From Delftia tsuruhatensis (GTDB lineage Bacteria > Pseudomonadota > Gammaproteobacteria > Burkholderiales > Burkholderiaceae_C), in assembly GCF_903815225.1 (NCBI RefSeq), contig NZ_LR813084.1, positions 588,501-652,500 on the forward strand: a DNA stretch of 64,000 nt, in the 5' to 3' direction. The notes under the pieces were generated by a model that did no database searches, was not told the origin of the DNA, and saw nothing but the letters and a program-made list of their open reading frames with translations. The position numbers and the translations under genes were made by a program. The stretch's first letter is position 1, and each line of letters starts with the position of its first letter. Positions 42,680 through 51,966 of the stretch are shown in pieces.

Positions 42680-42997
42680 TCAGACCTGCATGTTCATTAC
42701 GTCGGTATAGGCCTGCACGAGGCGGTTGCGCACCTGCATCGTGGCCTGGAAGCCGATCTGCGCCTTTTGCATGGCGATCATCGTCTCTTCGAGGCTGACG
42801 GCCGGGTTTTCAAGCTGCACTTCGCGTTGCAGCTGGCTGGAGTGGTGCTGTGCGGCGCTGACGGACTGCAGCGCGCCTTGCAGGGCCTGGCTGAAACCGC
42901 CAGCCGCCACTTTGGTCGAAGCGTCACCGGCGCCCACGCCTTTGGGGAGCTGGGTGCCATACAGGGGAGAGGTGGTGCTGGGGATGCGAAGGTCCAT
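42680..42997 (-). CDS. fliE: Hook-basal body complex protein FliE
   Basis: Small protein joining the MS-ring to the rod, 105 residues from ATG 42997 (MDLRIPSTTS); MECVMDLRI from 43009 is the alternative. C-terminal signature LENPAVSLEETMIAMQKAQIGFQATMQVRNRLVQAYTDVMNMQV (about residues 62-105, in part) is diagnostic. It is divergent from fliF across 174 bases and is probably a single-gene transcript. Confidence 0.95.
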   Translation of the reverse strand: MDLRIPSTTSPLYGTQLPKGVGAGDASTKVAAGGFSQALQGALQSVSAAQHHSSQLQREVQLENPAVSLEETMIAMQKAQIGFQATMQVRNRLVQAYTDVMNMQV

Positions 42998-43063
42998 GAC
43001 ACATTCCATCGGAGTTTGCGAGATGGGGTGAATCGTAGGGCGGCGGGCTGCGCGCATCGCGGC

Positions 43064-43123
43064 AAATAGAAGGCCAAACGGCGCGCTTATCGGGCGAATG
43101 TGTGGTGGTGGACTCCGAATAAT
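43064..43123 (+). promoter_or_regulatory. Candidate class II (FlhDC-type) promoter region of fliF (and fliE)
   Basis: AAATAGAA (43064-43071) and CGCTTAT (43084-43090) are spaced by 12 bases, like the flhB site and like FlhDC half-sites (AAATA(A/G)CG-type). After 24 bases the sequence CCGAATAAT (43115-43123) follows, whose AATAAT may be a -10 element. The same layout occurs before fliL (spacer 26) and flhB (spacer 25). Confidence 0.5.
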
Positions 43124-43171
43124 CGGCAGCACGCCAGAGCTCTGTCCAGGGCTCGAACACATGGAACCAAG

Positions 43172-44863
43172 ATGTCTGCTGTCGCTGAAATCCCTGTCCC
43201 GAACGCCACTCCCGTGCCCCAGCCTGCCTTGCAGCGGCGCTGGTCGGCCATGGACCGTGGCCAGCGCCTGCGTTGGGGCGCGATCGCCGTTCTGCTGGTC
43301 GTTGCCGTCGGGGCAGCGGCCATGTTCTACCGCCAGCCGGACTACAAGGTGCTGTTCTCCAACCTGAGCGACAAGGACGGCGGCGCCATCGTTGCCCAGC
43401 TGTCGCAGATGAACGTGCCCTACCGCTATACGGAAGGCGGCGGTGCCATCCTCATTCCCTCCGATCGCGTGCATGACGTGCGCCTGAAGCTGGCCACCCA
43501 GGGCCTGCCAAAGGGCTCGGTGACGGGCTATGAGCTGATGGAGAACAGCAAGTTCGGCATCACCCAGTTCCAGGAGCGGCTCAATTTCCAGCGTGGCCTC
43601 GAAGGCGAGCTCACGCGCTCCATCCAGGCACTGGCCGCCGTGCAAAGCGCGCGCGTGCACCTGGCCCTGCCCAACCAGAACGGATTCTTCCGCGAGCAGC
43701 AAAAGCCCTCGGCATCCGTGCTGCTGAGTCTGTACCCGGGGCGCGTGCTGGACCGCACGCAGATCGCCGGCATCGTGCACCTGGTGGCCTCCAGCGTGCC
43801 CGAGATGGCGCCCTCGGCCGTGAGCATCCTCGATGACTCGGGCAAGCTGCTGTCGCAGTCGCCCGATGGCAATGCCAATGCCGTGGACATGCAGCAGCTG
43901 AACTACACCCAGCAGATCGAGCAGCAGTACGTGCGCCGCATCCTGGACATCCTGGAGCCCGTGGTCGGCAAGAACAATGTGAAGGCCCAGGTCTCGGCCG
44001 AGATGGACTTCAGCCAGACCGAATCGACCTCGGAGCAACATCGCCCGAACCAGTCCGCGGACGCCGGCGTGGTGCGCAGCCAGCAGGTGGTGGAAAGCAC
44101 GGGCGAGCAGAAGCCGCCCCAGCCCACGGGCATTCCGGGCGCCACCAGCAACCAGCCGCCGCAGAACGCCACCGCCGCCATCAACGGTGCCAACCCCGCG
44201 CCCCAGGCAGCCGACGGCCAGAACGCAGCGCGTGCGGCGAGCAAGCGCGAATCCATCACCAATTACGAGGTGGACAAGACCGTGCGCCACACCCGTGGCA
44301 GCACGGGCAGCATCAAGCGCCTGACGGCGGCCGTGGTCATCAATGCGCCGCTGGTGGCCGCTGCCGCGCCGAACGCCGCGGGGGCCGCCGCGGGCGCCGC
44401 CGAGGCTGCCGTGAAGGGGCTGACGGCGCAGCAGCAGGCGCAGTTGCTGACCCTGGTGCGTGAAACCGTGGGCTACAGCGCCGAGCGCGGCGATTCGGTG
44501 AACCTGGTCAGCACGCCCTTCGTGCAGGACGAGGCACCCGCCGAGCTGCCGCTGTGGCGCCAGCCCGAGGTGCTGGACATGGCCCGCAGCCTGGGCGTGC
44601 CCATCGGCCTCGCCCTGTTTGGTGCCATCTTGCTGCTGGGCCTGGTGCGCCCCATGCTCAAGGGCCGCAAGAACGCCGTGGGCGGTCAGCTCAACGCCAT
44701 CGAAGGCGAGGCGCTGGACCGTCCCGCGCTGGCCGCGCCGGCCATCGACCTGTCTCCCACACAGGAGCAGGTGCGCCTGGAGCAGGCGCGCCAGCTGGCC
44801 AAGCAGAACCCGATCGCGGTGGCCAACATCGTCAAGACCTGGATCAACGGCGAGGCCACCTGA
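43172..44863 (+). CDS. fliF: MS-ring protein FliF
   Basis: Inner membrane ring on which rotor and export gate assemble, 563 residues from ATG 43172. Residues about 34-50 (IAVLLVVAVGAAAMFY) and 474-492 (GVPIGLALFGAILLLGLV) are membrane helices. In between are the ring-building motifs YKVLFSNLSDKDGGAIVAQL and LPKGSVTGYELMENSKFGITQFQERL, with QSARVHLALPNQNGFFREQQKPSASV. The Ala/Pro-rich loop around 340-430 is not conserved. The C-terminal tail (about 520-563) binds FliG: LSPTQEQVRLEQARQLAKQNPIAVANIVKTWIN. Confidence 0.97.
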   Translation: MSAVAEIPVPNATPVPQPALQRRWSAMDRGQRLRWGAIAVLLVVAVGAAAMFYRQPDYKVLFSNLSDKDGGAIVAQLSQMNVPYRYTEGGGAILIPSDRVHDVRLKLATQGLPKGSVTGYELMENSKFGITQFQERLNFQRGLEGELTRSIQALAAVQSARVHLALPNQNGFFREQQKPSASVLLSLYPGRVLDRTQIAGIVHLVASSVPEMAPSAVSILDDSGKLLSQSPDGNANAVDMQQLNYTQQIEQQYVRRILDILEPVVGKNNVKAQVSAEMDFSQTESTSEQHRPNQSADAGVVRSQQVVESTGEQKPPQPTGIPGATSNQPPQNATAAINGANPAPQAADGQNAARAASKRESITNYEVDKTVRHTRGSTGSIKRLTAAVVINAPLVAAAAPNAAGAAAGAAEAAVKGLTAQQQAQLLTLVRETVGYSAERGDSVNLVSTPFVQDEAPAELPLWRQPEVLDMARSLGVPIGLALFGAILLLGLVRPMLKGRKNAVGGQLNAIEGEALDRPALAAPAIDLSPTQEQVRLEQARQLAKQNPIAVANIVKTWINGEAT

Positions 44864-44889
44864 GCCTCGCACAAACGGATTGCTGAGAT

Positions 44890-45885
44890 ATGGATGAACG
44901 AGGCCTGAACGACGCCGCCATCTTGCTGGTCTCCCTGGGCGAGGAGGAAGCGGCCGAGGTGTTCAAGCACCTCACACCCAAGGAAGTGCAAAAGCTCGGC
45001 GAGACCATTGCGCACATGCGCGGCGTCTCGCGCGAGAAGGTGGACTTCGTCATCAACCGCTTCGCCGATGATGCGGCCGCGCAAAGCCTGCTGGTGGACG
45101 ATGCCAGCGGCTATGTGCGCTCCGTGCTCAAGCGCGCGCTGGGCGATGACAAGGCGGCGCTGCTGATCGATCGCATCCTGCAGGGTGGCGATGTCTCGGG
45201 CATCGAAAGCCTCAAGTGGATGGACCCGCTGTCGGTGGCCGAGCTGCTGCGCGGCGAACATCCGCAGATCGTGGCCGCCATCCTCGTGCACCTGGAGCAC
45301 GAGCAGGCTGCCGCCGTGCTGATGCAGCTGCCCGAGCGATTTCGCAGCGAGGTCATGCTGCGCGTGGCCACGCTGGAAGGCATACAGCCGACCGCGCTCA
45401 AGGACCTCAACGAGGTGCTGTTCCAGGTGCTGGCCGGCGGCGACAAGATCCGCAAGACCTCGCTGGGCGGCGTCAAGACGGCGGCCGAGATGATCAACAA
45501 CCTGGGCGGCAATGCCGACGTGGCCGTGCTGGACACCATCCGCAACTACGACCCGGACCTGGCCCAGAAGATCATGGACAAGATGTTCGTGTTCGACGAC
45601 CTGGTCAAGCTGGACGACCGTTCGGTGCAGCTGGTGCTGCGCGAGGTAGTGTCCGAGACGCTGATCATCGCGCTCAAGGGCGGTTCGATGGAAGTGCGCG
45701 ACAAGATCCTGGCCAACATGTCCATGCGCGCGGCCGAGTCGCTGCGCGAGGACCTGGAAGGCCGCGGCCCCATGCGCCTGTCCGAGGTGGAAGCGCAGCA
45801 AAAGGAAATCCTGAAGGTGGTGCGCCGCCTGGCCGAGGAAGGCCAGATCACCATCGGTGGTGGCGCGGAGGACAGCTATGTCTAG
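44890..45885 (+). CDS. fliG: Flagellar motor switch protein FliG
   Basis: Torque ring protein of 331 residues, linking MS-ring to C-ring and touching MotA. N-domain LNDAAILLVSLGEEEAAEVFKHLTPKEVQKLG, middle domain EHPQIVAAILVHLEHEQAAAVLMQLPERFRSEVMLRVATLE (with the EHPQ motif near residue 120), C-domain FVFDDLVKLDDRSVQLVLREV and DKILANMSMRAAESLREDLE with charged torque residues. The stop codon overlaps the fliH start by 8 bases. Confidence 0.97.
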   Translation: MDERGLNDAAILLVSLGEEEAAEVFKHLTPKEVQKLGETIAHMRGVSREKVDFVINRFADDAAAQSLLVDDASGYVRSVLKRALGDDKAALLIDRILQGGDVSGIESLKWMDPLSVAELLRGEHPQIVAAILVHLEHEQAAAVLMQLPERFRSEVMLRVATLEGIQPTALKDLNEVLFQVLAGGDKIRKTSLGGVKTAAEMINNLGGNADVAVLDTIRNYDPDLAQKIMDKMFVFDDLVKLDDRSVQLVLREVVSETLIIALKGGSMEVRDKILANMSMRAAESLREDLEGRGPMRLSEVEAQQKEILKVVRRLAEEGQITIGGGAEDSYV

Positions 45886-46735
45886 TGGCATGGGCTCGCG
45901 CTTCATCCCTTCGGAAGAGATCGACGAGCGCCAGGTGGTGCAGTGGCGCTTCGGCGCCGTGGACAACCTCGGCGCACTGCAAGGCCTGCCGGGCCCGTCG
46001 GGCGCGCCGGGTACGCCCGGCAAGCCGGCATCCTCGTCGGGGTTCCACAGCCTGTCGTTGCCCGGCCGCTTCGACGCGCCCCGGCTGGAGGCGGATTCCC
46101 TGGTGCTGGATGTCGATGCCGACCCAGCTGCCGCGTCCGGCGCCACAACGCCTGAACTGGACGAGGACCGTCTGCATGAGCTTCTGGAGCAGGCACGTGC
46201 CGAAGGCCATGCCCAGGGCCTGGAGCAAGGCCGCCAGGAGGCGCAGCAGCAGTGGCAGCAGCACATGGACGACTACGTGTCCGGCGCGGGCCGCGAAGCC
46301 GCGCAGCGCATCGAGACCCTGCTGTCCGGCCTGGATGCCGGCTTTCGGCAGCTGCAATCGGATACGGCACAGGAACTGCTGGAGCTGGCCTGCGACATCG
46401 CGCGCCAGGTGGTGAGGCAGGAGCTGCGCAGCCAGCCCCAGGCCCTGCTGCCCGTGGTGCGCGAGGCACTGGACATGCTGGCGGCCGATGCCCGGGCCGC
46501 CACCGTGCGCCTCAATCCTGCCGACTTCTCTGCGCTCGACGAGGCGCTGCGCGCCGAGCATGGCGCCCGGACCCAGGTGCAATGGGTCAGCGACGCCTCC
46601 GTCGCCCAGGGCGATGTGCGTGTGGACGCGGGCGGCGCCCAGGTCGACGGGGGGCTGGACAGGCGCTGGCGTCGCGCCGTGGCGGCGCTGGGCCTGGTCT
46701 CCACCTGGTACGACGGAGGCCGCGATGCAGGCTGA
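45878..46735 (+). CDS. fliH: Export ATPase regulator FliH
   Basis: Cytoplasmic stator of the export ATPase, 285 residues from ATG 45878, which overlaps fliG (ATGTCTAG). The N-terminus [19 protein letters not shown] is variable among species; the middle is Gln/Glu-rich ([21 protein letters not shown], about residues 109-129) and the C-domain contains [38 protein letters not shown] and [21 protein letters not shown]. It overlaps fliI by 11 bases. Confidence 0.93.
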   Translation: MSSGMGSRFIPSEEIDERQVVQWRFGAVDNLGALQGLPGPSGAPGTPGKPASSSGFHSLSLPGRFDAPRLEADSLVLDVDADPAAASGATTPELDEDRLHELLEQARAEGHAQGLEQGRQEAQQQWQQHMDDYVSGAGREAAQRIETLLSGLDAGFRQLQSDTAQELLELACDIARQVVRQELRSQPQALLPVVREALDMLAADARAATVRLNPADFSALDEALRAEHGARTQVQWVSDASVAQGDVRVDAGGAQVDGGLDRRWRRAVAALGLVSTWYDGGRDAG

Positions 46736-48155
46736 AACCCCTGTCGTGGAGCCGTCCGCAGCCGCTGAGCGGCCGTGGACGCAACTGCTGTCCAATGCCC
46801 GCGCTCGCCTGCGCGCGGACATCGCGCTGGAAAGCCATGGCACGCTGACGCGCCTGACCGGCCTGGTCCTTGAGGCCACGGGCCTGCAGGTGCCCGTGGG
46901 CTCGCAGTGCTGGATACGCCAGCCGGGGCTGGAGCCCGTGCTGGCCGAGGTCGTCGGTTTCGCCGGCGAACGTGCCTTTCTGATGCCCGCAGGCGACATG
47001 CAAGGGCTGTCCAGCGGTGCCACCGTGACACCGGCCGAGCCCTTCGTTCCGCCGCTGCGCTTCGGTGCAGGGGTGGAGGAGCCCGTGTCCCTGGCCGCCG
47101 GCGTGCTGCGCCTGCCCATGGGCGATGGCCTGCTGGGCCGTGTCGTGGACTCGCAGGGCCTGCCCCTGGACCATGGCGGCCCGCTGGCGGACGTGACGGC
47201 CGACCTGCTGGACCGCAATCCCATCAATGCCATGGACCGCGACCCCGTGCGCGAAACGCTGGACACCGGTGTGCGATCGCTCAACGCCCTGCTGACCGTG
47301 GGTCGTGGCCAGCGGCTGGGGCTGTTCGCAGGCTCGGGCGTGGGCAAGTCGGTGCTGCTGGGCATGATGGCGCGCTACACCCAGGCCGATGTGATCGTGG
47401 TCGGCCTGATCGGCGAACGCGGCCGCGAGGTCAAGGAGTTCGTCGAGGACATCCTCGGCGCCCAGGACCGCAGCCGGGCCGTGGTCGTTGCCGCCCCCGC
47501 CGATGCGCCGCCGCTGCTGCGCATGCAGGGTGCCGCCTACGCCACGGCCATCGCCGAGCACTTCCGCGACAAGGGCCAGCATGTGCTGCTGCTCATGGAT
47601 TCGCTGACGCGCTATGCCATGGCCCAGCGCGAGATCGCCCTGGCCATCGGCGAGCCACCGGCCACCAAGGGCTACCCGCCATCGTGCTTCGCCAAGCTGC
47701 CGGCCCTGGTCGAGCGCAGCGGCAACGGGCTCAACGGCGTCGGCTCGATCACGGCCTTCTACACCGTGCTGTCCGAGGGGGACGATCAACAGGATCCGAT
47801 CGCCGATGCGGCGCGCGCCATCCTGGACGGCCACGTCGTGCTGTCCCGCGCGCTGGCGGAGTCGGGCCATTACCCGGCCATCGATATCGAACAGTCGGCC
47901 TCGCGCGTCATGCACAACGTGGTCACGCGCGAGCACTTCGAGCTGGCGCGGCGCTTTCGCGCCATCTACTCGCGCTACCAGAAAGGGCGGGACCTGGTGC
48001 AGGTCGGTGCCTACGTGGCGGGCTCCGACCCGCAGATGGACGAGGCCATCCGCCTGCAGCCGGCCATGACGGCCTTCCTGCAGCAAAGCATGTTCGAGTC
48101 GGCATCCATGGACGAGAGCATCTCGGGCATGGCGGCCGCGCTCGGCGGTCAGTGA
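46725..48155 (+). CDS. fliI: Flagellar export ATPase FliI
   Basis: F1-beta-like ATPase driving export, 476 residues from ATG 46725. Walker [12 protein letters not shown] around residues 199-209, Walker [34 protein letters not shown] around 285-317 (in part), and the family stretch [19 protein letters not shown]. The C-terminus binds FliH. Overlap of 11 bases with fliH and 39 bases to fliJ indicate one operon. Confidence 0.97.
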   Translation: MQAETPVVEPSAAAERPWTQLLSNARARLRADIALESHGTLTRLTGLVLEATGLQVPVGSQCWIRQPGLEPVLAEVVGFAGERAFLMPAGDMQGLSSGATVTPAEPFVPPLRFGAGVEEPVSLAAGVLRLPMGDGLLGRVVDSQGLPLDHGGPLADVTADLLDRNPINAMDRDPVRETLDTGVRSLNALLTVGRGQRLGLFAGSGVGKSVLLGMMARYTQADVIVVGLIGERGREVKEFVEDILGAQDRSRAVVVAAPADAPPLLRMQGAAYATAIAEHFRDKGQHVLLLMDSLTRYAMAQREIALAIGEPPATKGYPPSCFAKLPALVERSGNGLNGVGSITAFYTVLSEGDDQQDPIADAARAILDGHVVLSRALAESGHYPAIDIEQSASRVMHNVVTREHFELARRFRAIYSRYQKGRDLVQVGAYVAGSDPQMDEAIRLQPAMTAFLQQSMFESASMDESISGMAAALGGQ

Positions 48156-48194
48156 ACGGTCACGCGATAACGAACACAGGGAGGAAAGCCCGGT

Positions 48195-48659
48195 ATGTCG
48201 TCCTTGAATGCCTTGATGGTGGCCATCGATGCCGCGTCGCGCAAGCGCGATGAGGCGCGCCAGGCGGTGCAGGAGCGCCAGCGGGCGCAGCAGGCGGCGC
48301 AGGCCCAGATGGACCAGCTGCAGACCTATGTGAAGGAAATGCAGGCGCGCTGGGGCGTGCACGAGAACCAGTCCGTGCAGCCCGAGGTCATGTTCCACCA
48401 GTACCAGTTCATGGATCGCCTCCAGCATGCCATCGGCCTGCAGACGCGCGTGCTGGCGGACCTGGCGATCCGCCTGGAGGCCGCGCAAAAGGCCTTGATG
48501 GCCTGTGAACTGCGTGTCAGCAGCCTGCGCAAGGTGGTCGAGGTACGCCGCCGCGACGTGGCGCTGGCGCAGATGCGCCGCGAACAGAAAGAGACCGACG
48601 AGCGCGCGGCCATCCAGTTTTTCCGTCGCAGCTTCGGGCTGACATTCCAGGAGGCTTGA
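48195..48659 (+). CDS. fliJ: Flagellar export protein FliJ
   Basis: Antiparallel coiled-coil stalk of the export ATPase, 154 residues. It is almost wholly helical with Ala/Gln/Arg heptads: SLNALMVAIDAASRKRDEARQAVQERQRAQQAAQAQ and LRVSSLRKVVEVRRRDVALAQMRREQKETDERAA. Position after fliI and before fliK supports the call; sequence alone is low in conserved residues. Confidence 0.9.
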   Translation: MSSLNALMVAIDAASRKRDEARQAVQERQRAQQAAQAQMDQLQTYVKEMQARWGVHENQSVQPEVMFHQYQFMDRLQHAIGLQTRVLADLAIRLEAAQKALMACELRVSSLRKVVEVRRRDVALAQMRREQKETDERAAIQFFRRSFGLTFQEA

Positions 48660-48662
48660 CGC

Positions 48663-50129
48663 ATGTCCACCCACCAGATCGAGCAGCGCACCGACGCGCG
48701 CAGCGCCTTGCAGCGCGCGGCAGAGGGCATCCGTGGCGCACGCGGCACGCAACCGTCCACCAATGATCAGGCTGCGGGATTCTCCTCGGTCCTGGCGGCC
48801 CTCGACGGCATTGGCGGCCTTCCCGCGGTGGTGGCAGGCGTCCTGGGGTCGGACGGCGATACCGCGCTGTCCTCCCTCAAGGGCGCTGGCAAGGACCTGC
48901 TCAAGGATGCCGTGCAGGACCTGGGCGCTGGCACGGAGCTGGCGCAGGGCCTGCAGCAGCAGCCTGCGCCCGATGCCCTGGCTGCTGCGCAGGATGGCGC
49001 CATGCTGCTGGCCGCCAACGGCCAGGCGCCCTGGCTCAGCCTGGTCGGGCAGACGGCCCACCTGGATGGCAAGGGCGACCGCGAACTGCTGCAGGGCGTG
49101 GCGGGCGACTGGCTTTCGGGCCGTGGCAATGCCGCCATGGCTGCCTTGCGGCAGGAACAGGGTGCCGGAGCGCATGCAGCATTCATGGCACCCCAGCCCG
49201 TGGCCGGTGCCGCCGATGCCACGGGCACGGCGCTTGCCGCGTCTGCCGCTTCCGGCACGGGGGTGGCGGCCGGTGCGGACGGCAGCGCCGTAGTGTCCGA
49301 TGCAGCTGCCCGCCAGGCGGGGCTGGCACAGGCCGCCGATGTGCTGGCTGCGGTGCAATCCGATGCGGCGCAAACGGCAGCGTCGACGCGCTCGGCCTCC
49401 CCGGGCCAGGCGGGACACGGTCACATGCCACCGGATCCGCAGGCCCAGACTGCAGGCGTGCGCCAGGAGGCGGCCCTGGCTTCGGGGATTGCGCTGCATG
49501 GAATGACGGCGGTCCGTCCCGAGGAGTGGCGCGGCCTGTTCGACCGGGCCCGCGAGGGTGGCAGCGGCTCTGCGGAGTCCGCGGCGAATGGTCTGCACGG
49601 TGTCGCGGCAGCCGTGGGCGCAGCCCAGGCGGGCCAGTCTGCGGGCCAGCAGGCCGGTGGACAGAGCAGCGCAGCCTTTGCACAACCCGAGGCACAGCCC
49701 GGATCTTCCGCCGAGCGCGAGCAGCAGGTCTCCGAGCAGGTGGCTTTCTGGGTCAACAGCAAGAGCCAGAATGCCTCGCTGTCCGTGGAGCATGAGGGCA
49801 AGGCCATCCAGGTGCAGGTCAGCCTGCAGGGCAACGAGGCCCATGTGCGCTTCGGGGCCAGCGAGGCCCAGGCCCGCGACTGGCTGGGCAGCGGTGCCGA
49901 CCAGCTGCGCGAGTTGCTGCAGGCCCAGGGCCTGCAGCTGGCCGGCGTCAGCGTCGATGCCGGTGGCCAGCCCGGCAGCGGGGATCCGACACGCCAGGGT
50001 GCGGGAGGACAGCCGCGCCAGGGGCGGGTGAGCGCCATGGTCGATGCGGCTGGTGCCACGGGCAGCAGCCGCACGGCGCAGACCGGCCAGGGTCGCGCGG
50101 CAGCGGGCGGGGTCGATCTCTTCGTCTGA
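48663..50129 (+). CDS. fliK: Hook-length control protein FliK
   Basis: Molecular ruler exported with the hook, 488 residues. The first 380 residues are Ala/Gly/Gln/Ser-rich and poorly conserved, as is usual for FliK. The C-terminal Flg_hook domain (about 360-450) contains VAFWVNSKSQNASLSVEHEGKAIQVQVSLQGNEAHVRFG and QLRELLQAQGLQLAGVSVD. It acts with FlhB to switch export class. The tail ends GGVDLFV. Starts 4 bases after fliJ. Confidence 0.92.
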   Translation: MSTHQIEQRTDARSALQRAAEGIRGARGTQPSTNDQAAGFSSVLAALDGIGGLPAVVAGVLGSDGDTALSSLKGAGKDLLKDAVQDLGAGTELAQGLQQQPAPDALAAAQDGAMLLAANGQAPWLSLVGQTAHLDGKGDRELLQGVAGDWLSGRGNAAMAALRQEQGAGAHAAFMAPQPVAGAADATGTALAASAASGTGVAAGADGSAVVSDAAARQAGLAQAADVLAAVQSDAAQTAASTRSASPGQAGHGHMPPDPQAQTAGVRQEAALASGIALHGMTAVRPEEWRGLFDRAREGGSGSAESAANGLHGVAAAVGAAQAGQSAGQQAGGQSSAAFAQPEAQPGSSAEREQQVSEQVAFWVNSKSQNASLSVEHEGKAIQVQVSLQGNEAHVRFGASEAQARDWLGSGADQLRELLQAQGLQLAGVSVDAGGQPGSGDPTRQGAGGQPRQGRVSAMVDAAGATGSSRTAQTGQGRAAAGGVDLFV

Positions 50130-50171
50130 TATCCGGCAAGGCGGCGCAGGTGCCACCTCGCGCCATCCATG

Positions 50172-50204
50172 ACAGGCCGGGCCGCGCCAAGCTGCCCGGC
50201 CTGT
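50172..50204 (+). terminator. Hairpin after fliK (weak terminator or processing site)
   Basis: ACAGGCCGGG / CCCGGCCTGT, perfect 10-base arms with a 13-base loop, 43 bases after the fliK stop; no T-run follows, so termination is doubtful. Confidence 0.45.
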
Positions 50205-50248
50205 TGCCGTCGAGGGTGGTCAAGCCCATGAGAAACCGGGATTTCACG

Positions 50249-50290
50249 CGCTTATTCGGGCCATGGCCCGGACCCCAAACACCGAATAAT
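50249..50290 (+). promoter_or_regulatory. Candidate class II promoter of fliL-fliR
   Basis: CGCTTAT (50249-50255) followed after 26 bases by CCGAATAAT (50282-50290), the same pair as before fliF. The left half-site at the 12-base distance is poor (TGAGAAAC). It suggests fliLMNOPQR has its own promoter apart from fliFGHIJK. Confidence 0.42.
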
Positions 50291-50371
50291 TCCTGCCATG
50301 GGCCTGCTGCGTCATGGCGCCGCGCATGAAGCGCGAGCGCGTGGCGGTCCCGCTCACCCAGAGGAATTCCC

Positions 50372-50944
50372 GTGTCTGCCACACCCAATGCCGCCAACAA
50401 CAACGCAGCTCCCGCCCCGGCCAAGGGCAAGAAGCTGATCGTGCTGATCGCCATCATCGCCGTGCTGGCCATCGCTGCTGCAGCCGCCTACCTGCTGCTG
50501 GCCAAGCGCCATGCCGGCGGGGACGAGGAGGAGGGTGGCTCGAGCAAGGCGGCCATCACCGTGCCCACCTTCCTGCCGCTGGACAACCTGGTGGTCAACC
50601 TGTCCGACCCGGGTGGTGACCGCTTCGTGCAGATCGGCATCACGCTGGAGCTGGCCGACGAGAAGACGGCCACCACGGTCAAGCAGTACCTGCCCAGCAT
50701 CCGCAACGGCATCCTGATGCTGGTGTCGCAGCGCACGGCCGAGGAACTGCTGGAGCGCGAGGGCAAGGAGCGCCTGGCCGCGGACGTGCTCAACGAAGTG
50801 TCGGCGCCGCTGGGCTATGGCAACCAGGCCAAGGCCAAGAAGCGCAGCCGCGACGAGGATGCGGACGAGGAAGACGGCGAGCGTCGCCGCCCCGGCAAGA
50901 ACCCCGTGCGCCGCGTGCTGTTCTCCAGCTTCATCATCCAGTAA
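50372..50944 (+). CDS. fliL: Flagellar basal body-associated protein FliL
   Basis: Inner membrane protein near the stator, 190 residues. It begins with GTG at 50372 after AGAGGA. One membrane helix at about 22-43 (LIVLIAIIAVLAIAAAAAYLLL) follows a short Asn/Ala-rich start. The periplasmic part has FLPLDNLVVNLSDPGGDRFVQIGITLELAD and the Stomatin-like end RVLFSSFIIQ; a charged insert (KKRSRDEDADEEDGERRRPGK, about residues 155-175) before the end is unusual. Confidence 0.95.
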   Translation: MSATPNAANNNAAPAPAKGKKLIVLIAIIAVLAIAAAAAYLLLAKRHAGGDEEEGGSSKAAITVPTFLPLDNLVVNLSDPGGDRFVQIGITLELADEKTATTVKQYLPSIRNGILMLVSQRTAEELLEREGKERLAADVLNEVSAPLGYGNQAKAKKRSRDEDADEEDGERRRPGKNPVRRVLFSSFIIQ

Positions 50945-50961
50945 CCGGGGAGGCAGGCGCC

Positions 50962-51966
50962 ATGAGCGATTCGTTTCTCTCCCAGGAAGAAGTCGACGCC
51001 CTCCTGGAGGGCGTGACCGGCGAGAGCCAGAAATCCACGACCGAGGAGGTCGAGGCGGGCATCATCCGCCAGTACGACATCTCCAGCCAGGAGCGCATCG
51101 TGCGCGGGCGCATGCCGACGATGGAAATCGTTAACGAGCGCTTTGCCCGCAATTTCCGCATCGGACTGTTCAACTTCATCCGCCGCAGCCCCGAGGTGTC
51201 CGTGGGCACGGTCTCGGTGCAGCGCTACAGCGCCTTCCTGCGCGAGCTGGTGGTGCCCACCAACTTCAACATCGTCGCGATCCGGCCGCTGCGCGGCAGC
51301 GGTCTTGTGGTCTGCGACCCTTCCCTGGTGTTCGGTGTCATCGACACGCTGTACGGCGGCACGGGTCGCCTGCAGACGCGCATCGAGGGGCGCGATTTCT
51401 CGCACACCGAGCAGCGCGTCATCAACCGCCTGGTCAACGTGATCTGCGAGGAATACAAGAAGGCCTGGCACGGCATCTACCCGCTGGAGCTGGGCTACCA
51501 GCGTTCGGAGATGCAGCCGCAGTTCGCCAACATCGCCACGCCCAGCGAAATCGTCGTGTCCACGGCCTTCCAGCTGGAGATCGGCGACATCTCGGGCTCC
51601 ATCCACATCTGCATGCCCTATGCGACGCTGGAGCCCATCCGGGACGTGCTGTATTCCTCGACACAGGGGGACTCCATCGAGGTGGATCGCCGCTGGGTCA
51701 AGGTGCTCAAGCGCGAGATCCAGGCCGCCGAGGTGACCCTGGTGGCCGAGCTGGCGCGCGCCGATGCCACGGTGGAGCAACTGCTGGCCATGCGCCCGGG
51801 CGACTTCATCGAGCTGGACCGCGAGCCGCTGATCCGCGCCTCCATCGGCGGCGTTCCGATTTTCGAGTGCCAGTACGGCACTCACAACGACAAGTATGCA
51901 ATCCGTGTCGAGCACTGCCTGCGTGGCGCCGATGCGGGCTGGATGGGAGAAAACAATGGCAACTGA
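50962..51966 (+). CDS. fliM: Flagellar motor switch protein FliM
   Basis: C-ring protein of 334 residues that binds CheY-P. Its N-terminus FLSQEEVDALLEGVTGE is the CheY-binding motif (residues 4-20); then the CheC-like middle domain (VERGRMPTMEIVNERFARNFR, GTGRLQTRIEGRDFSHTEQRV) and C-terminal SpoA domain (VLKREIQAAEVTLVAELARADATVEQLLAMRPGDFIEL). It overlaps fliN by 11 bases. Confidence 0.97.
   Translation: MSDSFLSQEEVDALLEGVTGESQKSTTEEVEAGIIRQYDISSQERIVRGRMPTMEIVNERFARNFRIGLFNFIRRSPEVSVGTVSVQRYSAFLRELVVPTNFNIVAIRPLRGSGLVVCDPSLVFGVIDTLYGGTGRLQTRIEGRDFSHTEQRVINRLVNVICEEYKKAWHGIYPLELGYQRSEMQPQFANIATPSEIVVSTAFQLEIGDISGSIHICMPYATLEPIRDVLYSSTQGDSIEVDRRWVKVLKREIQAAEVTLVAELARADATVEQLLAMRPGDFIELDREPLIRASIGGVPIFECQYGTHNDKYAIRVEHCLRGADAGWMGENNGN

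Noticed and set aside
42417..43069. Plus-strand reading frames in the flgN-fliE gap and across fliE
   Set aside because: No ribosome site or family; part overlaps fliE, which is certain on the other strand.
46587..50156. Very long open reading frame on the minus strand opposite fliI-fliJ-fliK
   Set aside because: High GC gives long antisense frames. The plus-strand genes here have clear family motifs, and the antisense protein is Arg/Gln/His-rich with no recognisable domain.
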